Source of the DNA: Burkholderiales bacterium
Lineage (GTDB): Bacteria > Pseudomonadota > Gammaproteobacteria > Burkholderiales > Burkholderiaceae_C
Reading direction: 5' to 3'
NCBI GenBank assembly: GCA_028868995.1
Contig: JAGWTH010000017.1
Span: 1 to 64,000, forward strand
Length of the DNA stretch: 64,000 nt
Part shown: positions 53,437 through 61,730 of the stretch, piece after piece
Layout: each line of letters begins with the position of its first letter
How positions within the stretch are numbered: the stretch's first letter is position 1
The notes under the pieces: model-generated
Seen by the model: only the letters and a program-made list of their open reading frames with translations
What the model was told of the DNA's origin: nothing
Database searches by the model: none
Position numbers and translations under genes: made by a program

Positions 53437-54858
53437 ATGAGTTCCATCACCCCCGTCATCCTCTGCGGCGGCTCCGGTACGCGGCTTTGGCCGTTGAGCC
53501 GCAAGAGTTTTCCCAAGCAGTTCGTGCCCCTGGTGGGCCACAAGAGCCTGTTGCAGCTGACCCTGGAGCGGGTGGCGGGGCTGGGTGGCGAGGTGGTGTG
53601 CGTGGCCGCCGAGGACCATCGCTTCCTGGTGGCCGACGCCCTGCGGCAGGCCGGGCAGAAAGGCACCCTGCTGCTGGAGCCGGTGGCGCGCAACACCGCT
53701 GCGGCGATGGCGCTGGCGGCGCTGCGGGCGCAGCCGGACGAGGTGCTGCTGTTCTGCCCCGCCGACCACCACATCCCTGACGCCGAGGCCTTCCGCCGCA
53801 CCATGCGCGAGGGCCTCGCCGCCGCGGCGGGCGGGATGATCGTCACCTTCGGCGTGGTGCCCAGCTTTCCCAGCACCGCCTACGGCTACATCCGCCAGGG
53901 CGCGGCGCGCGCCGACGGCAGCCGGCAGGTCGCGCAGTTCATCGAGAAGCCCGATGCCGCCCGCGCGCAGCAGTTGCTGCTGCAGGGCGACGTGCTGTGG
54001 AACGCCGGCATCTTCCTGGCGCAGGCCGGCGTGCTGGTCGACGCGCTGCAGAAGCACGCGCCGGACATCCTCGCATCCTGCCGCACCGCGCTGCAAGGCG
54101 CGAAGACCGAACAACCCGGCAGCGCCGCCCCCGGCGTGAGCTTCGTCCGCCCCGACCGCGCCGCCTTCGAGGCCTGCCGCTCGCAGAGCATCGACTACGC
54201 CGTGATGGAGAAGCACCCCGACGTCGCCGTGATCCCCTTCCGCGGCCAGTGGAGCGACGTCGGCAGCTGGAATGCCGTGGCCGACCTGGCGCCCCCCGAC
54301 GCGCAGGACAACCGCATCCAGGGCCAGGGTTGGACCCGCCAGGCCCGCAACACCTTCATCCACGCGCCGCACCGCCCGGTGGTGGCGCTGGGCACCGAGG
54401 ACCTGCTGATCATCGACACGCCCGACGCCGTGCTGGTGGCCGCGCGCGACTGCGCCGAGCAGGTGAAGGACGTGGTCGCCATGCTGGAGGAAGGCAACGC
54501 CGCCCAGGCCGCCTTCCACCGCAAGGTGGTGCGGCCCTGGGGCTGGTACGACAGCGTGGACGCGGGCGACCGCTTCCAGGTCAAGCGCATCGGCGTGAAG
54601 CCGGGCGCGTCGCTGAGCCTGCAGAAGCACCACCACCGCGCCGAGCACTGGATCGTCGTGCGCGGCACGGCGGAGGTCACGCGCGGGACCGAGGTGTACC
54701 TGCTCAGCGAGAACCAGTCGACCTACATCCCCATCGGCGAGGTGCACCGGCTGCACAACCCGGGGAAGATGGAGCTCGAGATGATCGAGGTGCAGTCCGG
54801 CGGCTACCTCGGCGAGGACGACATCGTGCGGATCGAGGACACCTACGGCAGGGCCTGA
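53437..54858 (+). CDS. cpsB: Mannose-1-phosphate guanylyltransferase/mannose-6-phosphate isomerase
   Basis: A 473-residue bifunctional enzyme that makes GDP-mannose for exopolysaccharide or LPS. N-terminal nucleotidyltransferase with ILCGGSGTRLWPLSRKSFPK, FCPADHHI, and FIEKPDAARA; C-terminal cupin type II isomerase domain with PGASLSLQKHHHRAEHWIVV and YIPIGEVHRLHNPGKMELEM. Its 3' end overlaps the convergent EI24 gene by 16 bases. No other EPS genes are adjacent, but an EPS-associated regulator lies 4 kb downstream. Confidence 0.96.
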   Translation: MSSITPVILCGGSGTRLWPLSRKSFPKQFVPLVGHKSLLQLTLERVAGLGGEVVCVAAEDHRFLVADALRQAGQKGTLLLEPVARNTAAAMALAALRAQPDEVLLFCPADHHIPDAEAFRRTMREGLAAAAGGMIVTFGVVPSFPSTAYGYIRQGAARADGSRQVAQFIEKPDAARAQQLLLQGDVLWNAGIFLAQAGVLVDALQKHAPDILASCRTALQGAKTEQPGSAAPGVSFVRPDRAAFEACRSQSIDYAVMEKHPDVAVIPFRGQWSDVGSWNAVADLAPPDAQDNRIQGQGWTRQARNTFIHAPHRPVVALGTEDLLIIDTPDAVLVAARDCAEQVKDVVAMLEEGNAAQAAFHRKVVRPWGWYDSVDAGDRFQVKRIGVKPGASLSLQKHHHRAEHWIVVRGTAEVTRGTEVYLLSENQSTYIPIGEVHRLHNPGKMELEMIEVQSGGYLGEDDIVRIEDTYGRA

Positions 54859-55694
54859 TCCACGGCTGGCGTGGGCGGGGACGCCGGCATGGGGGCCGCC
54901 CCCGCACCGCGCAACCTCTCCAGCGCCGCCAGGCAGTAGTGCGTGAACCACAGCGCCGAGAAGGCGAACACCAGCGTGTAGATCCACACCGCCACCGGCA
55001 CCAGCACCGGGAAGGCCGCGGCGAAGATCCAGCCCGAGGCCCACAGCAGCCCGGGCGCCGCGCCCAGGTAGCCCGTGGCCACCCCCATCAGCAGCAGCGG
55101 CATGCGGTGCGCGCGGAAGACCTCGCGCCGCTCCTCCACGCTCGCGTGCTCGGCCAGCGCGTCGAAGGCCATCACCCGATAGGTGAGCCAGCCCCAGATC
55201 AGCGGCGGCAGCACCAGCACCAGCGGCGGGATGAACCACAGCGGCACCGACACCACCAGCGCGACCAGCGCCAGCAGCATCGATCCCAGCGACCAGAATG
55301 CGCTGCCCACGAAGGACGCCCCGTGCCGCCGCTCCAGCGCCGGGAAGCGGCGCTTGGCCACCAGCCCCACCACCGCCGGCGTCATCGCCACGGCCACCAC
55401 CAGCAGCACCACCAGCACCAGCACCGGCGTGACGGCGAAGATCACCAGCAGCGGCGCCAGCGCGTTCTTCAGCCCCGGCAGGCCCATGTCGGTGAGCCAG
55501 CTGCCCAGGCTGGTGAGCCACTGGGTCGACTGCAGCCAGGTGAACACCGCGTTCACCGCGCCGTCCCAGAAGAAGTAGCCCAGCCCGAAAGCCAGCGCCA
55601 CCAGCCCCAGCAGCGGCAGCAGCGACAGCACGATCACCCGCGGGTGCAGGCAGTAGGCGACGGCGCGCCAGAACGAGTCCAACAACAAGGGCAT
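54843..55694 (-). CDS. EI24-domain membrane protein
   Basis: A 283-residue multi-spanning protein (about five helices) of the EI24/CysZ-like group: VAYCLHPRVIVLSLLPLLGL, a central helix pair (LAPLLVIFAVTPVLVLVVLL), then WFIPPLVLVLPPLIWGWLTY and MAFDALAEHASVEERREVFR, typical of the Burkholderiales EI24 proteins. The C-terminus is Pro/Ala-rich and overlaps cpsB. Function is not established (sulfate uptake is known only for CysZ). Confidence 0.85.
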   Translation of the reverse strand: MPLLLDSFWRAVAYCLHPRVIVLSLLPLLGLVALAFGLGYFFWDGAVNAVFTWLQSTQWLTSLGSWLTDMGLPGLKNALAPLLVIFAVTPVLVLVVLLVVAVAMTPAVVGLVAKRRFPALERRHGASFVGSAFWSLGSMLLALVALVVSVPLWFIPPLVLVLPPLIWGWLTYRVMAFDALAEHASVEERREVFRAHRMPLLLMGVATGYLGAAPGLLWASGWIFAAAFPVLVPVAVWIYTLVFAFSALWFTHYCLAALERLRGAGAAPMPASPPTPAVDQALP

Positions 55695-55773
55695 AGGGGG
55701 CGCATGTTAGCCCCCGCGCGCCACCCCGCCTGGATCAACAATCGGGTTACATCGATCCACTAAACTCCCGCCG

Positions 55774-56613
55774 ATGTCCCCCACCCACCCCCGCCTGGCG
55801 CGCGCCGCGCGGGCCCTCCTGATCTGTGCCGCACTCGGCACCGCCGCCGCCGCCCACGCGGCCCCGCCCGCCGACACCGTCGACATCGAGCAGCTCACCT
55901 GGACCGAGCTGAAGGCCCGCCTGGACGCCGGCACCACCACCGTGCTGGTCCCCATCGGCGCGACCGAGCAGAACGGGCCCCACATGGTGCTGGGCAAGCA
56001 CAACGTGCGCGCCCACGTGCTGGCCGACGAGATCGCCCGCAAGCTGGGCAACGCCGTGGTGGCGCCGGTGCTGGCCTACGTTCCAGAGGGCAGCATCCAC
56101 CCGCCGGCGGCGCACATGCGCTTCACCGGCACCATCTCCATCCCCGAGGCGACCTTCGAGTCCATCCTGGAGTCCACGGCCCGCAGCTTCAAGCAGCACG
56201 GCTTTCGCGACGTGGTCTTCCTGGGCGACCACGGCGGCTACCAGCAGGGCGAGCAGCGCGTGGCCGAGAAGCTCAACCGCGAGTGGAAGGCCGACCCCGC
56301 CTGCCGCGTGCACGCCCTGCGCGAGTACTACGAGGTCACCCAGACCACCTTCGTCCAGACCCTCCGGAAGAAGGGCTTCAGCGAAGCCGAGATCGGCACC
56401 CATGCCGGCCTGAACGACACCGCCCTGGCGATGGCCGTGGACCCGGCCCTGGTGCGCCCCGAGGCGCTGGCCCGCGGCGTGCACCTGGACGCCGCCCACG
56501 GCGTGCACGGCGACCCGCGCCGCGCCACCGCCGAGCTCGGCCGCCTGGGCGTGCAGGAAATCGTCACCACTTCGGTCGCCGCCATTCAACGCGCGACGGC
56601 CGCCCAACGTTGA
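55774..56613 (+). CDS. Exported creatininase-family protein
   Basis: A 279-residue creatininase-fold protein with a Sec signal peptide (ARALLICAALGTAAAAHAAP). The family block usually reads EQHGPHLPLGTD; here residues 65-77 read EQNGPHMVLGKHN, so one metal-ligand His and the Asp are replaced. FTGTISIPEATFESILEST and VFLGDHGGYQQGEQRVAEKL are conserved. Such EQNGPHM-type proteins form a recognisable subgroup; the substrate is unknown and creatininase activity is doubtful. It is followed 29 bases later by the YncE-like gene. Confidence 0.86.
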   Translation: MSPTHPRLARAARALLICAALGTAAAAHAAPPADTVDIEQLTWTELKARLDAGTTTVLVPIGATEQNGPHMVLGKHNVRAHVLADEIARKLGNAVVAPVLAYVPEGSIHPPAAHMRFTGTISIPEATFESILESTARSFKQHGFRDVVFLGDHGGYQQGEQRVAEKLNREWKADPACRVHALREYYEVTQTTFVQTLRKKGFSEAEIGTHAGLNDTALAMAVDPALVRPEALARGVHLDAAHGVHGDPRRATAELGRLGVQEIVTTSVAAIQRATAAQR

Positions 56614-56642
56614 GGGACACAGGTCCCCAAGCAGTCCCACCC

Positions 56643-57941
56643 ATGAAACCGAAGCAGACCGTCATCACCGCCCTGGGCGCCGCCTGCCTGGGCATCACCC
56701 TGCTGGCCCTGCACGTGACCGGCAGCGCCGGCCCCGCCAACCCGGCCTCGGCCCCCGCCTCCACCGTGCCCGCCGCCGCCCCGGCCGGGGCCCCGCACGC
56801 CATCAAGACGATCCCGGGCATGCCCCCGGTAGTGGACCCCACCAACCTCTACTCGGAAACGGCCGCCGGCCACATGAGCGAGGCCGTCAAGGGCGAGCTG
56901 GAGCGCGTGTACGTGCCCAACCTACGCTCCAACGACGTCTACGTGATCGACCCCGCGACGCTGAAGGTGATCGACAAGTTCAAGGTCGGCCGCAGCCCGC
57001 AGCACGTGGTGCCCTCGTGGGACCTGCAGACCCTGTGGGTGGCCAACAATGCCGAGGGCCGCACCGACGGCAGCCTGACCCCCATCGACCCGCGCACCGG
57101 CAAGCCCGGCAAGGCGGTGCCGGTGGACGACCCCTACAACATGTACTTCACGCCCGACGGCAAGTCGGCGATCGTGGTGGCCGAGGCCAAGCGGCGGCTG
57201 GACTTCCGCGACCCGCACACGATGGCGCTGCAGTACTCCATCCTCACGCCGCGCTGCGGCGGCATCAACCACGCCGACTTCTCCATCGACGGCCGCTACG
57301 CCATCTTCACCTGCGAGTTCAACGGCTCCATCGCCAAGATCGACCTGGCCGACCGCAAGGTGCTGGGCTACCTGAAGCTGAAGATGCCCGCCACCCGCCT
57401 GAAGGAAGGCAGCACCATTGACAACCCGCAAAGCGAGATCTGCACCATCAGCCGCGGCATGCCGCAGGACATCCGCATCTCGCCCGACGGCAAGCGCTTC
57501 TACATCGCCGACATGGACGCCGACGGCGTGCACGTGGTGGACGGCGACAAGTTCGAGGAGGTGGGCTTCATCGTCACGGGTCTCGGCACCCACGGCCTGT
57601 ACCCCAGCCGCGACGGCAAGCGCCTGTACGTGGCCAACCGCAGCACCCACGCCATCCACGGCAAGCCCCACGGCCCCGGCAGCGTGAGCGTGATCGACTT
57701 CGCCACCGGCAAGGTGGTGGCCAACTGGCCCATCCCCGGCGGCGGCAGCCCCGACATGGGCAACGTCAGCGCCGACGGCAAGTACCTGTGGCTGTCCGGC
57801 CGCTTCGACGACGAGGTCTACCGCTTCGACACCGCCACCGGCGCCGTGGTCAAGATCAAGGTCGGCCAGGAACCCCACGGCATGACCGTGTGGCCGCAGC
57901 CGGGGCGGTACTCACTGGGTCACACGGGCAACTTGCGCTGA
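56643..57941 (+). CDS. YncE-like seven-bladed beta-propeller protein, exported
   Basis: A 432-residue protein with an N-terminal signal-anchor (MKPKQTVITALGAACLGITL) and a Pro/Ala linker. Repeating propeller strands: ERVYVPNLRSNDVYVIDPAT, QTLWVANNAEGRTDGSLTPI, KRLYVANRSTHAIHGKPHGP, KYLWLSGRFDDEVYRFDTAT. Blade motif (VYVIDPATL)-type repeats are seen in YncE and in PQQ/copper-handling exported proteins. It likely works with the adjacent creatininase-like protein in the periplasm; cargo or substrate unknown. Confidence 0.86.
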   Translation: MKPKQTVITALGAACLGITLLALHVTGSAGPANPASAPASTVPAAAPAGAPHAIKTIPGMPPVVDPTNLYSETAAGHMSEAVKGELERVYVPNLRSNDVYVIDPATLKVIDKFKVGRSPQHVVPSWDLQTLWVANNAEGRTDGSLTPIDPRTGKPGKAVPVDDPYNMYFTPDGKSAIVVAEAKRRLDFRDPHTMALQYSILTPRCGGINHADFSIDGRYAIFTCEFNGSIAKIDLADRKVLGYLKLKMPATRLKEGSTIDNPQSEICTISRGMPQDIRISPDGKRFYIADMDADGVHVVDGDKFEEVGFIVTGLGTHGLYPSRDGKRLYVANRSTHAIHGKPHGPGSVSVIDFATGKVVANWPIPGGGSPDMGNVSADGKYLWLSGRFDDEVYRFDTATGAVVKIKVGQEPHGMTVWPQPGRYSLGHTGNLR

Positions 57942-58660
57942 GCCTGGCAGGCGGCCAGGTCCGCCTGCCCAAGCCAGCGCCACTCGCCCGGCCGCAGGTC
58001 GGCGGGCAACTCCAGGTCGCCGATGCGCGAGCGGTGCAGCCGCTCTACCCGATTCCCCACCGCAGCGAGCATGCGCTTCACCTGGTGGTACTTCCCCTCC
58101 GTCAGCGTCAACTCCAGCGCCTTCTCCCCCGTCCGCACACAAGCCGCCGCCCGCACCGCCCTCGGGTCATCCTCCAGCACCACCCCCTCCAGCAGCCTCT
58201 TCACCTGCCGCTCATCCACCGCATCCGCCGTCCCCACCTGGTACACCTTCGGCACATGCCTCTTCGGCGACCCCATGCGATGAATGAACGCCCCGTCATC
58301 GCTCAGTAACAGCAGCCCGGTAGTGTCCTGGTCCAGCCGCCCGATGGCCTGCACGCCAGGTTGCCCCCCCTTCACCGGCCGCTGCCGCAGCGGCCCCGGC
58401 AGCAGGGTGTAGATGCTGGGCCAGGCGCCCGGCTTCTGCGAGCACTCGTAGCCCGCCGGCTTGTGCAGCATGAGGTAGGCCTTGGCGTGGTAGGCCCAGG
58501 CCTGGCCCTCCACGGTGAAGGCCAGCCCCTCGGGCTCGAACTCGGCGAACGGGTCGGTCACCGGCACGCCGCCGACCGTGACCAAGCCCTGCTGGACCAG
58601 GCCCAGGCAGATGCGGCGGGTGCCGAAGCCTTGAGAAAAAAGTATTTCCTGCAAATGCAT
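57920..58660 (-). CDS. Pseudouridine synthase, RsuA/RluB family
   Basis: A 246-residue RNA-modifying enzyme. N-terminal S4 domain (MHLQEILFSQGFGTRRICLG), then the catalytic domain with YLMLHKPAGYECS and GRLDQDTTGLLLLSDDGAFI, with catalytic Asp at about 110. KVYQVGTADAVDERQVKRLL and KYHQVKRMLAAVGNRVERLH are typical. It overlaps the 3' end of the YncE gene by 22 bases (convergent). Confidence 0.92.
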   Translation of the reverse strand: MHLQEILFSQGFGTRRICLGLVQQGLVTVGGVPVTDPFAEFEPEGLAFTVEGQAWAYHAKAYLMLHKPAGYECSQKPGAWPSIYTLLPGPLRQRPVKGGQPGVQAIGRLDQDTTGLLLLSDDGAFIHRMGSPKRHVPKVYQVGTADAVDERQVKRLLEGVVLEDDPRAVRAAACVRTGEKALELTLTEGKYHQVKRMLAAVGNRVERLHRSRIGDLELPADLRPGEWRWLGQADLAACQAQRKLPV

Positions 58661-58808
58661 ACATAGACCCGCCCCTCCCCCATTCGGCAGAAGAGCGGAA
58701 ATTTCCTTGCACCGAGCATTGCTGCTGCGGTTGCACACTGATACAGTTGTTCGCTCAGATTTGAACGGTCCGCGGCGAGACTCCCCGCCGCAGCCGCCCG
58801 AGTATTCC

Positions 58809-59114
58809 ATGGCCAGCAAACAACTCGAACAAGCCGAAGACCTGCACTTCCGGGTGCTGAAGCTGCTGCAGGACAACCCCGACCTGTCGCAGCGCGAGCT
58901 GGCGCAGAAGCTGGGCGTGAGCAACGGCAAGCTGCACTACTGCATGAAGGCGCTGATGGAGAAGGGGCTGGTGAAGCTGGGCAACTTCGCAGCTTCGAAG
59001 CATCACCTGGGGTATGCGTACTTGCTGACGCCGAAGGGAATGGCGCAGAAGGCGGCGATGACGGGGAGGTTCCTCAAGAGAAAGATGTCGGCTTCGCCGG
59101 CGCCATCCTCATAA
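58809..59114 (+). CDS. MarR-family EPS-associated transcriptional regulator
   Basis: A 101-residue winged-helix protein. The helix-turn-helix is FRVLKLLQDNPDLSQRELAQ followed by KLGVSNGKLHYCMKALMEKG, and the YLLTPKGMAQKAAMTGRFLK segment is the pattern of the EPS-associated MarR regulators that sit at the head of exopolysaccharide loci. It is divergent from the pseudouridine synthase. Here the EPS genes that should follow are missing, replaced by a low-G+C remnant. Confidence 0.88.
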   Translation: MASKQLEQAEDLHFRVLKLLQDNPDLSQRELAQKLGVSNGKLHYCMKALMEKGLVKLGNFAASKHHLGYAYLLTPKGMAQKAAMTGRFLKRKMSASPAPSS

Positions 59115-59475
59115 TGAGCGCATTCGGCTACGGGGGCAAGACCAGGAAGACCTGAGTGGCCGTTTGATTTACGCAATAACCAGCAGCAAGGTTCTTTCAG
59201 CTGCAGCCGGCATCATCGGCCGGTTCATTCCCGCACTCAAGGCAAATACTTTCGGCGTAGGTGTTCGATTTCGCTCTGACTCGTCTTGGCGGCGCATCTT
59301 CAGCGAGTGTGGCTACGAGGTCGTGGGCTGCGTGCGGGGACTGGAAGAGATCACTTCTCCTCGTCGTATTCTGATGATCAAGAGCTTGCGTAGGGACAGT
59401 TACCTTCTGCGAGCGAAGTCAACCCTTGATTAGGGTTGCAGACCGACAACCGTATCGACTCCTGCGAGCAAAAGA
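59115..59475 (+). pseudogene. Methyltransferase-like C-terminal remnant
   Basis: The frame from about 59164 to 59433 encodes 89 residues ending WRRIFSECGYEVVGCVRGLE and ITSPRRILMIKSLRRDSYLL, resembling the last third of SAM-dependent methyltransferases found in EPS loci. The N-terminal SAM-binding part is absent, the only start is TTG without a ribosome binding site, and base composition is clearly lower in G+C than the neighbours. I read it as a broken relic of a polysaccharide gene; a genuine small protein is less likely. Confidence 0.5.
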
Positions 59476-59493
59476 GTGCCATCCCTAATCCAG

Positions 59494-59937
59494 ATGATCG
59501 TTGCAGCAGCACTCACGACGTGCTCGATGGCGTTCGGCCAAGCCTCTTCGAGCTCTTCGTACGACTGGGGACAAGGCGCCGTCAAGCAGACCTACAAAGG
59601 GGCAAGGTCTTCAGATCCTTACGACTGGGGTCAGGGTGCGGTGAACAGCGCGTACTCGGGCCAGGTCCTGCCATCGAATGCGGGCAAGGTGCAGATGAGG
59701 CTAGCCGAGGGTCGTGGGCTCGACTCCCCCACTGGGCAGGATGACTCCGAGTCGGGCTCCAAGCCTGCAGCAGCTATCAGGTCCAGAGCGTCGTCACATG
59801 GTTTGCCGGCCATCCACAAGCCGGCCGCCACCGCTGGCCTCTCCGCAGGGGCTGGCGTGAGCGCGTCGAGTTTGGGTGACGTGCCGAAGGGTGAGGGAAC
59901 GCGGCGGGACGGGATGATGGATCCGGCGTCGCCCTGA
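59494..59937 (+). CDS. Small exported protein with YDWGQGAV repeats
   Basis: A 147-residue hypothetical protein. ATG 59494 gives a signal-like N-terminus (MIVAAALTTCSMAFGQASSS); a GTG six codons upstream is possible. Two copies of YDWGQGAV occur, 18 residues apart (YDWGQGAVKQTYKG and YDWGQGAVNSAYSG). The rest is Ser/Gly/Pro-rich with no known domain. No clear Shine-Dalgarno sequence is seen. Function unknown; it may be a surface protein of the former EPS locus. Confidence 0.5.
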   Translation: MIVAAALTTCSMAFGQASSSSSYDWGQGAVKQTYKGARSSDPYDWGQGAVNSAYSGQVLPSNAGKVQMRLAEGRGLDSPTGQDDSESGSKPAAAIRSRASSHGLPAIHKPAATAGLSAGAGVSASSLGDVPKGEGTRRDGMMDPASP

Positions 59938-59954
59938 CGGGGGAGGGACGCCTT

Positions 59955-59980
59955 GGATCCCCGCCTTCGCGGGGATGACG
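59955..59980. repeat. REP-like interspersed palindrome (copy 1)
   Basis: GGATCCCCGCCTTCGCGGGG followed by ATGACG: a short palindromic unit with CCCCGC/GCGGGG arms, found widely in Proteobacteria as an extragenic element (translated on the minus strand it yields VIPAKAGIQ). A second copy is at 61681-61706. It lies just upstream of the MscS gene. Confidence 0.75.
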
Positions 59981-59992
59981 AAGGGGGCAGGC

Positions 59993-60832
59993 ATGGACAA
60001 CTCTCTGCAGTCGATCGATCAGGTGAAGGCCTCCGCGCTGGACATGGCGGTGCGCTTCGGCCCGAAGCTGCTCACGGCGATCGTCATCTTCGTGGTCGGC
60101 TACTTCGTCGGCGGCTGGGTGGGCGGCATGCTGGATCGGCTCCTTGTGCGCCTGAAGCTCGAGGCTCCTGTGCGTGTGCTGCTGGTGCGGATGACGCGGA
60201 TCCTGGTGCTGGCGCTGTTCGCGATCGTCGCGTTGCAGAACCTGGGCATCGAGCTGTTGCCGCTGGTCGCCGGCCTGGGGGTGGCGGGAGCGGGCATCGC
60301 GCTGGCGATGCAGGGCATCCTGGGCAACGTCGCGGCGGGGCTCACGATCATGTTCACGCGGCCGTTTCACGTGGGCGACTACATCTCGATCGCCCACGAG
60401 GAAGGGGAGGTGCTGGACATCAGCCTCTTCAGCACGACCCTGGGGCACACCGACCTGTCGAAGGTGGTGATTCCCAACCGCAAGATCGTCGGGGAGATCC
60501 TCCACAACTACGGCCGCATCCGGCGGCTCGCCATCCAGGTGGGCATCTCCTACGGCGCCGACGTGGACGCCGCCCTGGGCCTGGTGGCGGACATCCTGCG
60601 CGCGCACCCCCGCGTGCTGCAGGATCCGGCCCCCGCGTTCGGGGTGACGCAGCTGGCGGAGTCGCACGTCACCGTGAGCGTCGCGCCGTGGGTGCAGGTG
60701 CCTGACTACGAGAAGGTGATCGCCGAGGTCAACAAGGCGATCCTCGATGTGTTCCGCGCACGGGGGATCGGGATTGCGGTGCCGCAGAGGGAGGTGCGGG
60801 TGGTGGGGCAGGCGGCGGGCAAGGCCACCTAG
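59993..60832 (+). CDS. MscS-family mechanosensitive ion channel
   Basis: A 279-residue small-conductance channel that releases solutes on osmotic downshock. ATG 59993, preceded by AAGGGGGC. Transmembrane helices at LLTAIVIFVVGYFVGGWVGG and ILVLALFAIVALQNLGIELL; the pore-lining TM3 is GLGVAGAGIALAMQGILGNV followed by the beta domain (FTRPFHVGDYISIAHEEGEV). IPNRKIVGEILHNYGRIRRL is the conserved beta-domain segment. Length matches E. coli MscS (286). Confidence 0.94.
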   Translation: MDNSLQSIDQVKASALDMAVRFGPKLLTAIVIFVVGYFVGGWVGGMLDRLLVRLKLEAPVRVLLVRMTRILVLALFAIVALQNLGIELLPLVAGLGVAGAGIALAMQGILGNVAAGLTIMFTRPFHVGDYISIAHEEGEVLDISLFSTTLGHTDLSKVVIPNRKIVGEILHNYGRIRRLAIQVGISYGADVDAALGLVADILRAHPRVLQDPAPAFGVTQLAESHVTVSVAPWVQVPDYEKVIAEVNKAILDVFRARGIGIAVPQREVRVVGQAAGKAT

Positions 60833-60904
60833 GCCTGGTAGCTGTAGACCCGGCCAAGGCACCCGGCCGGAAGCCAGTTCGTCGTTCGCAGTGGTTGAGC
60901 CCCC

Positions 60905-61669
60905 TCACGCCATGAAATTCCCCCCATTCACATCCAGCACCGCCCCCGTGCAATAACCCGCGTCCCTGGCCACGAAGTACGCCACCGCCGCCGCCACCTC
61001 CTCCGGCCGGCCCAGCCGCCCGGCCGGGATCACCGCCGCCAGCTGCGCGTTCACCTCCCCGCCCACTGCGCGGGTCATCTCTGACTCCACCCTCCCCGGC
61101 GCCACGCAGTTGACCGTGACGCCGAAAGGCGCCAGCTCAGCCGCCAGCACCCGGGCCAGGCCGGTCAGGCCGGACTTGCTGGCCTGGTAGTGGGCACCGG
61201 GCACCGGCGTGCGCGTGCGCGCGGCCTGGCTGGTGATCATGACGACGCGGCCCCAGCCGTGCGCCTTCAGTGCGGGGATGCACTGGCGCGTGACGAGGAA
61301 GGCGCCAGTGAGGTTGACGTCGATCACGCGGCGCCACTCCTGCAGCGACATGTCGGCCACCTCGCGCTTGCGGCCCTCGTGCTTGGGCGAGATGCCGGCG
61401 TTGTTCACCAGGATGGCCAGCCGCTGCCACCAGTCGCCCAGGCGCTGCGGCAGCGTGGCGACGGCGGCTTCGTCGGCGATGTCCAGGCACACGGCGCGGG
61501 CTTGGGCGCCGGATTCACGCAGAGTGCGGGCGGTGTTCTCGACTTCGGGGTCGAGGTCGGCGAGGACCACGGGGTGGCCCTCGCGGGCCAGGCGTTCGCT
61601 GATGGCGCGGCCGAGGCCGCGGGCGGCGCCGGTGACGAGGGCGACGTGTATGCTGGGGAGGTCATTCAT
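60905..61669 (-). CDS. Short-chain dehydrogenase/reductase
   Basis: A 254-residue classical SDR (FabG-like). Cofactor motif TGAARGLG (13-20), NNAG at 89-92, catalytic Y161/K165 in HYQASKSG, and a C-terminal LDVNGGNFMA. ATG 61669 is followed by NDLPS. It is divergent from a LysR gene with a 61-base gap containing a REP-like palindrome. Substrate is unknown; many relatives reduce 3-oxoacids or oxidise alcohols in catabolism. Confidence 0.93.
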   Translation of the reverse strand: MNDLPSIHVALVTGAARGLGRAISERLAREGHPVVLADLDPEVENTARTLRESGAQARAVCLDIADEAAVATLPQRLGDWWQRLAILVNNAGISPKHEGRKREVADMSLQEWRRVIDVNLTGAFLVTRQCIPALKAHGWGRVVMITSQAARTRTPVPGAHYQASKSGLTGLARVLAAELAPFGVTVNCVAPGRVESEMTRAVGGEVNAQLAAVIPAGRLGRPEEVAAAVAYFVARDAGYCTGAVLDVNGGNFMA

Positions 61670-61680
61670 GGTGGGGGACT

Positions 61681-61706
61681 GGATCCCCGCCTGCGCGGGG
61701 ATGACG
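61681..61706. repeat. REP-like interspersed palindrome (copy 2)
   Basis: GGATCCCCGCCTGCGCGGGG followed by ATGACG, nearly identical to the copy at 59955-59980 (TGC instead of TTC in the loop). It sits in the 61-base gap between the divergent SDR and LysR genes. Confidence 0.75.
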
Positions 61707-61730
61707 GAACGTGGGGGATGAGGCGAGACC

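Noticed and set aside
59794-60000. Minus-strand frame containing VIPAKAGIQ
   Set aside because: This peptide is the translation of the REP-like palindrome at 59955-59980, not a gene.
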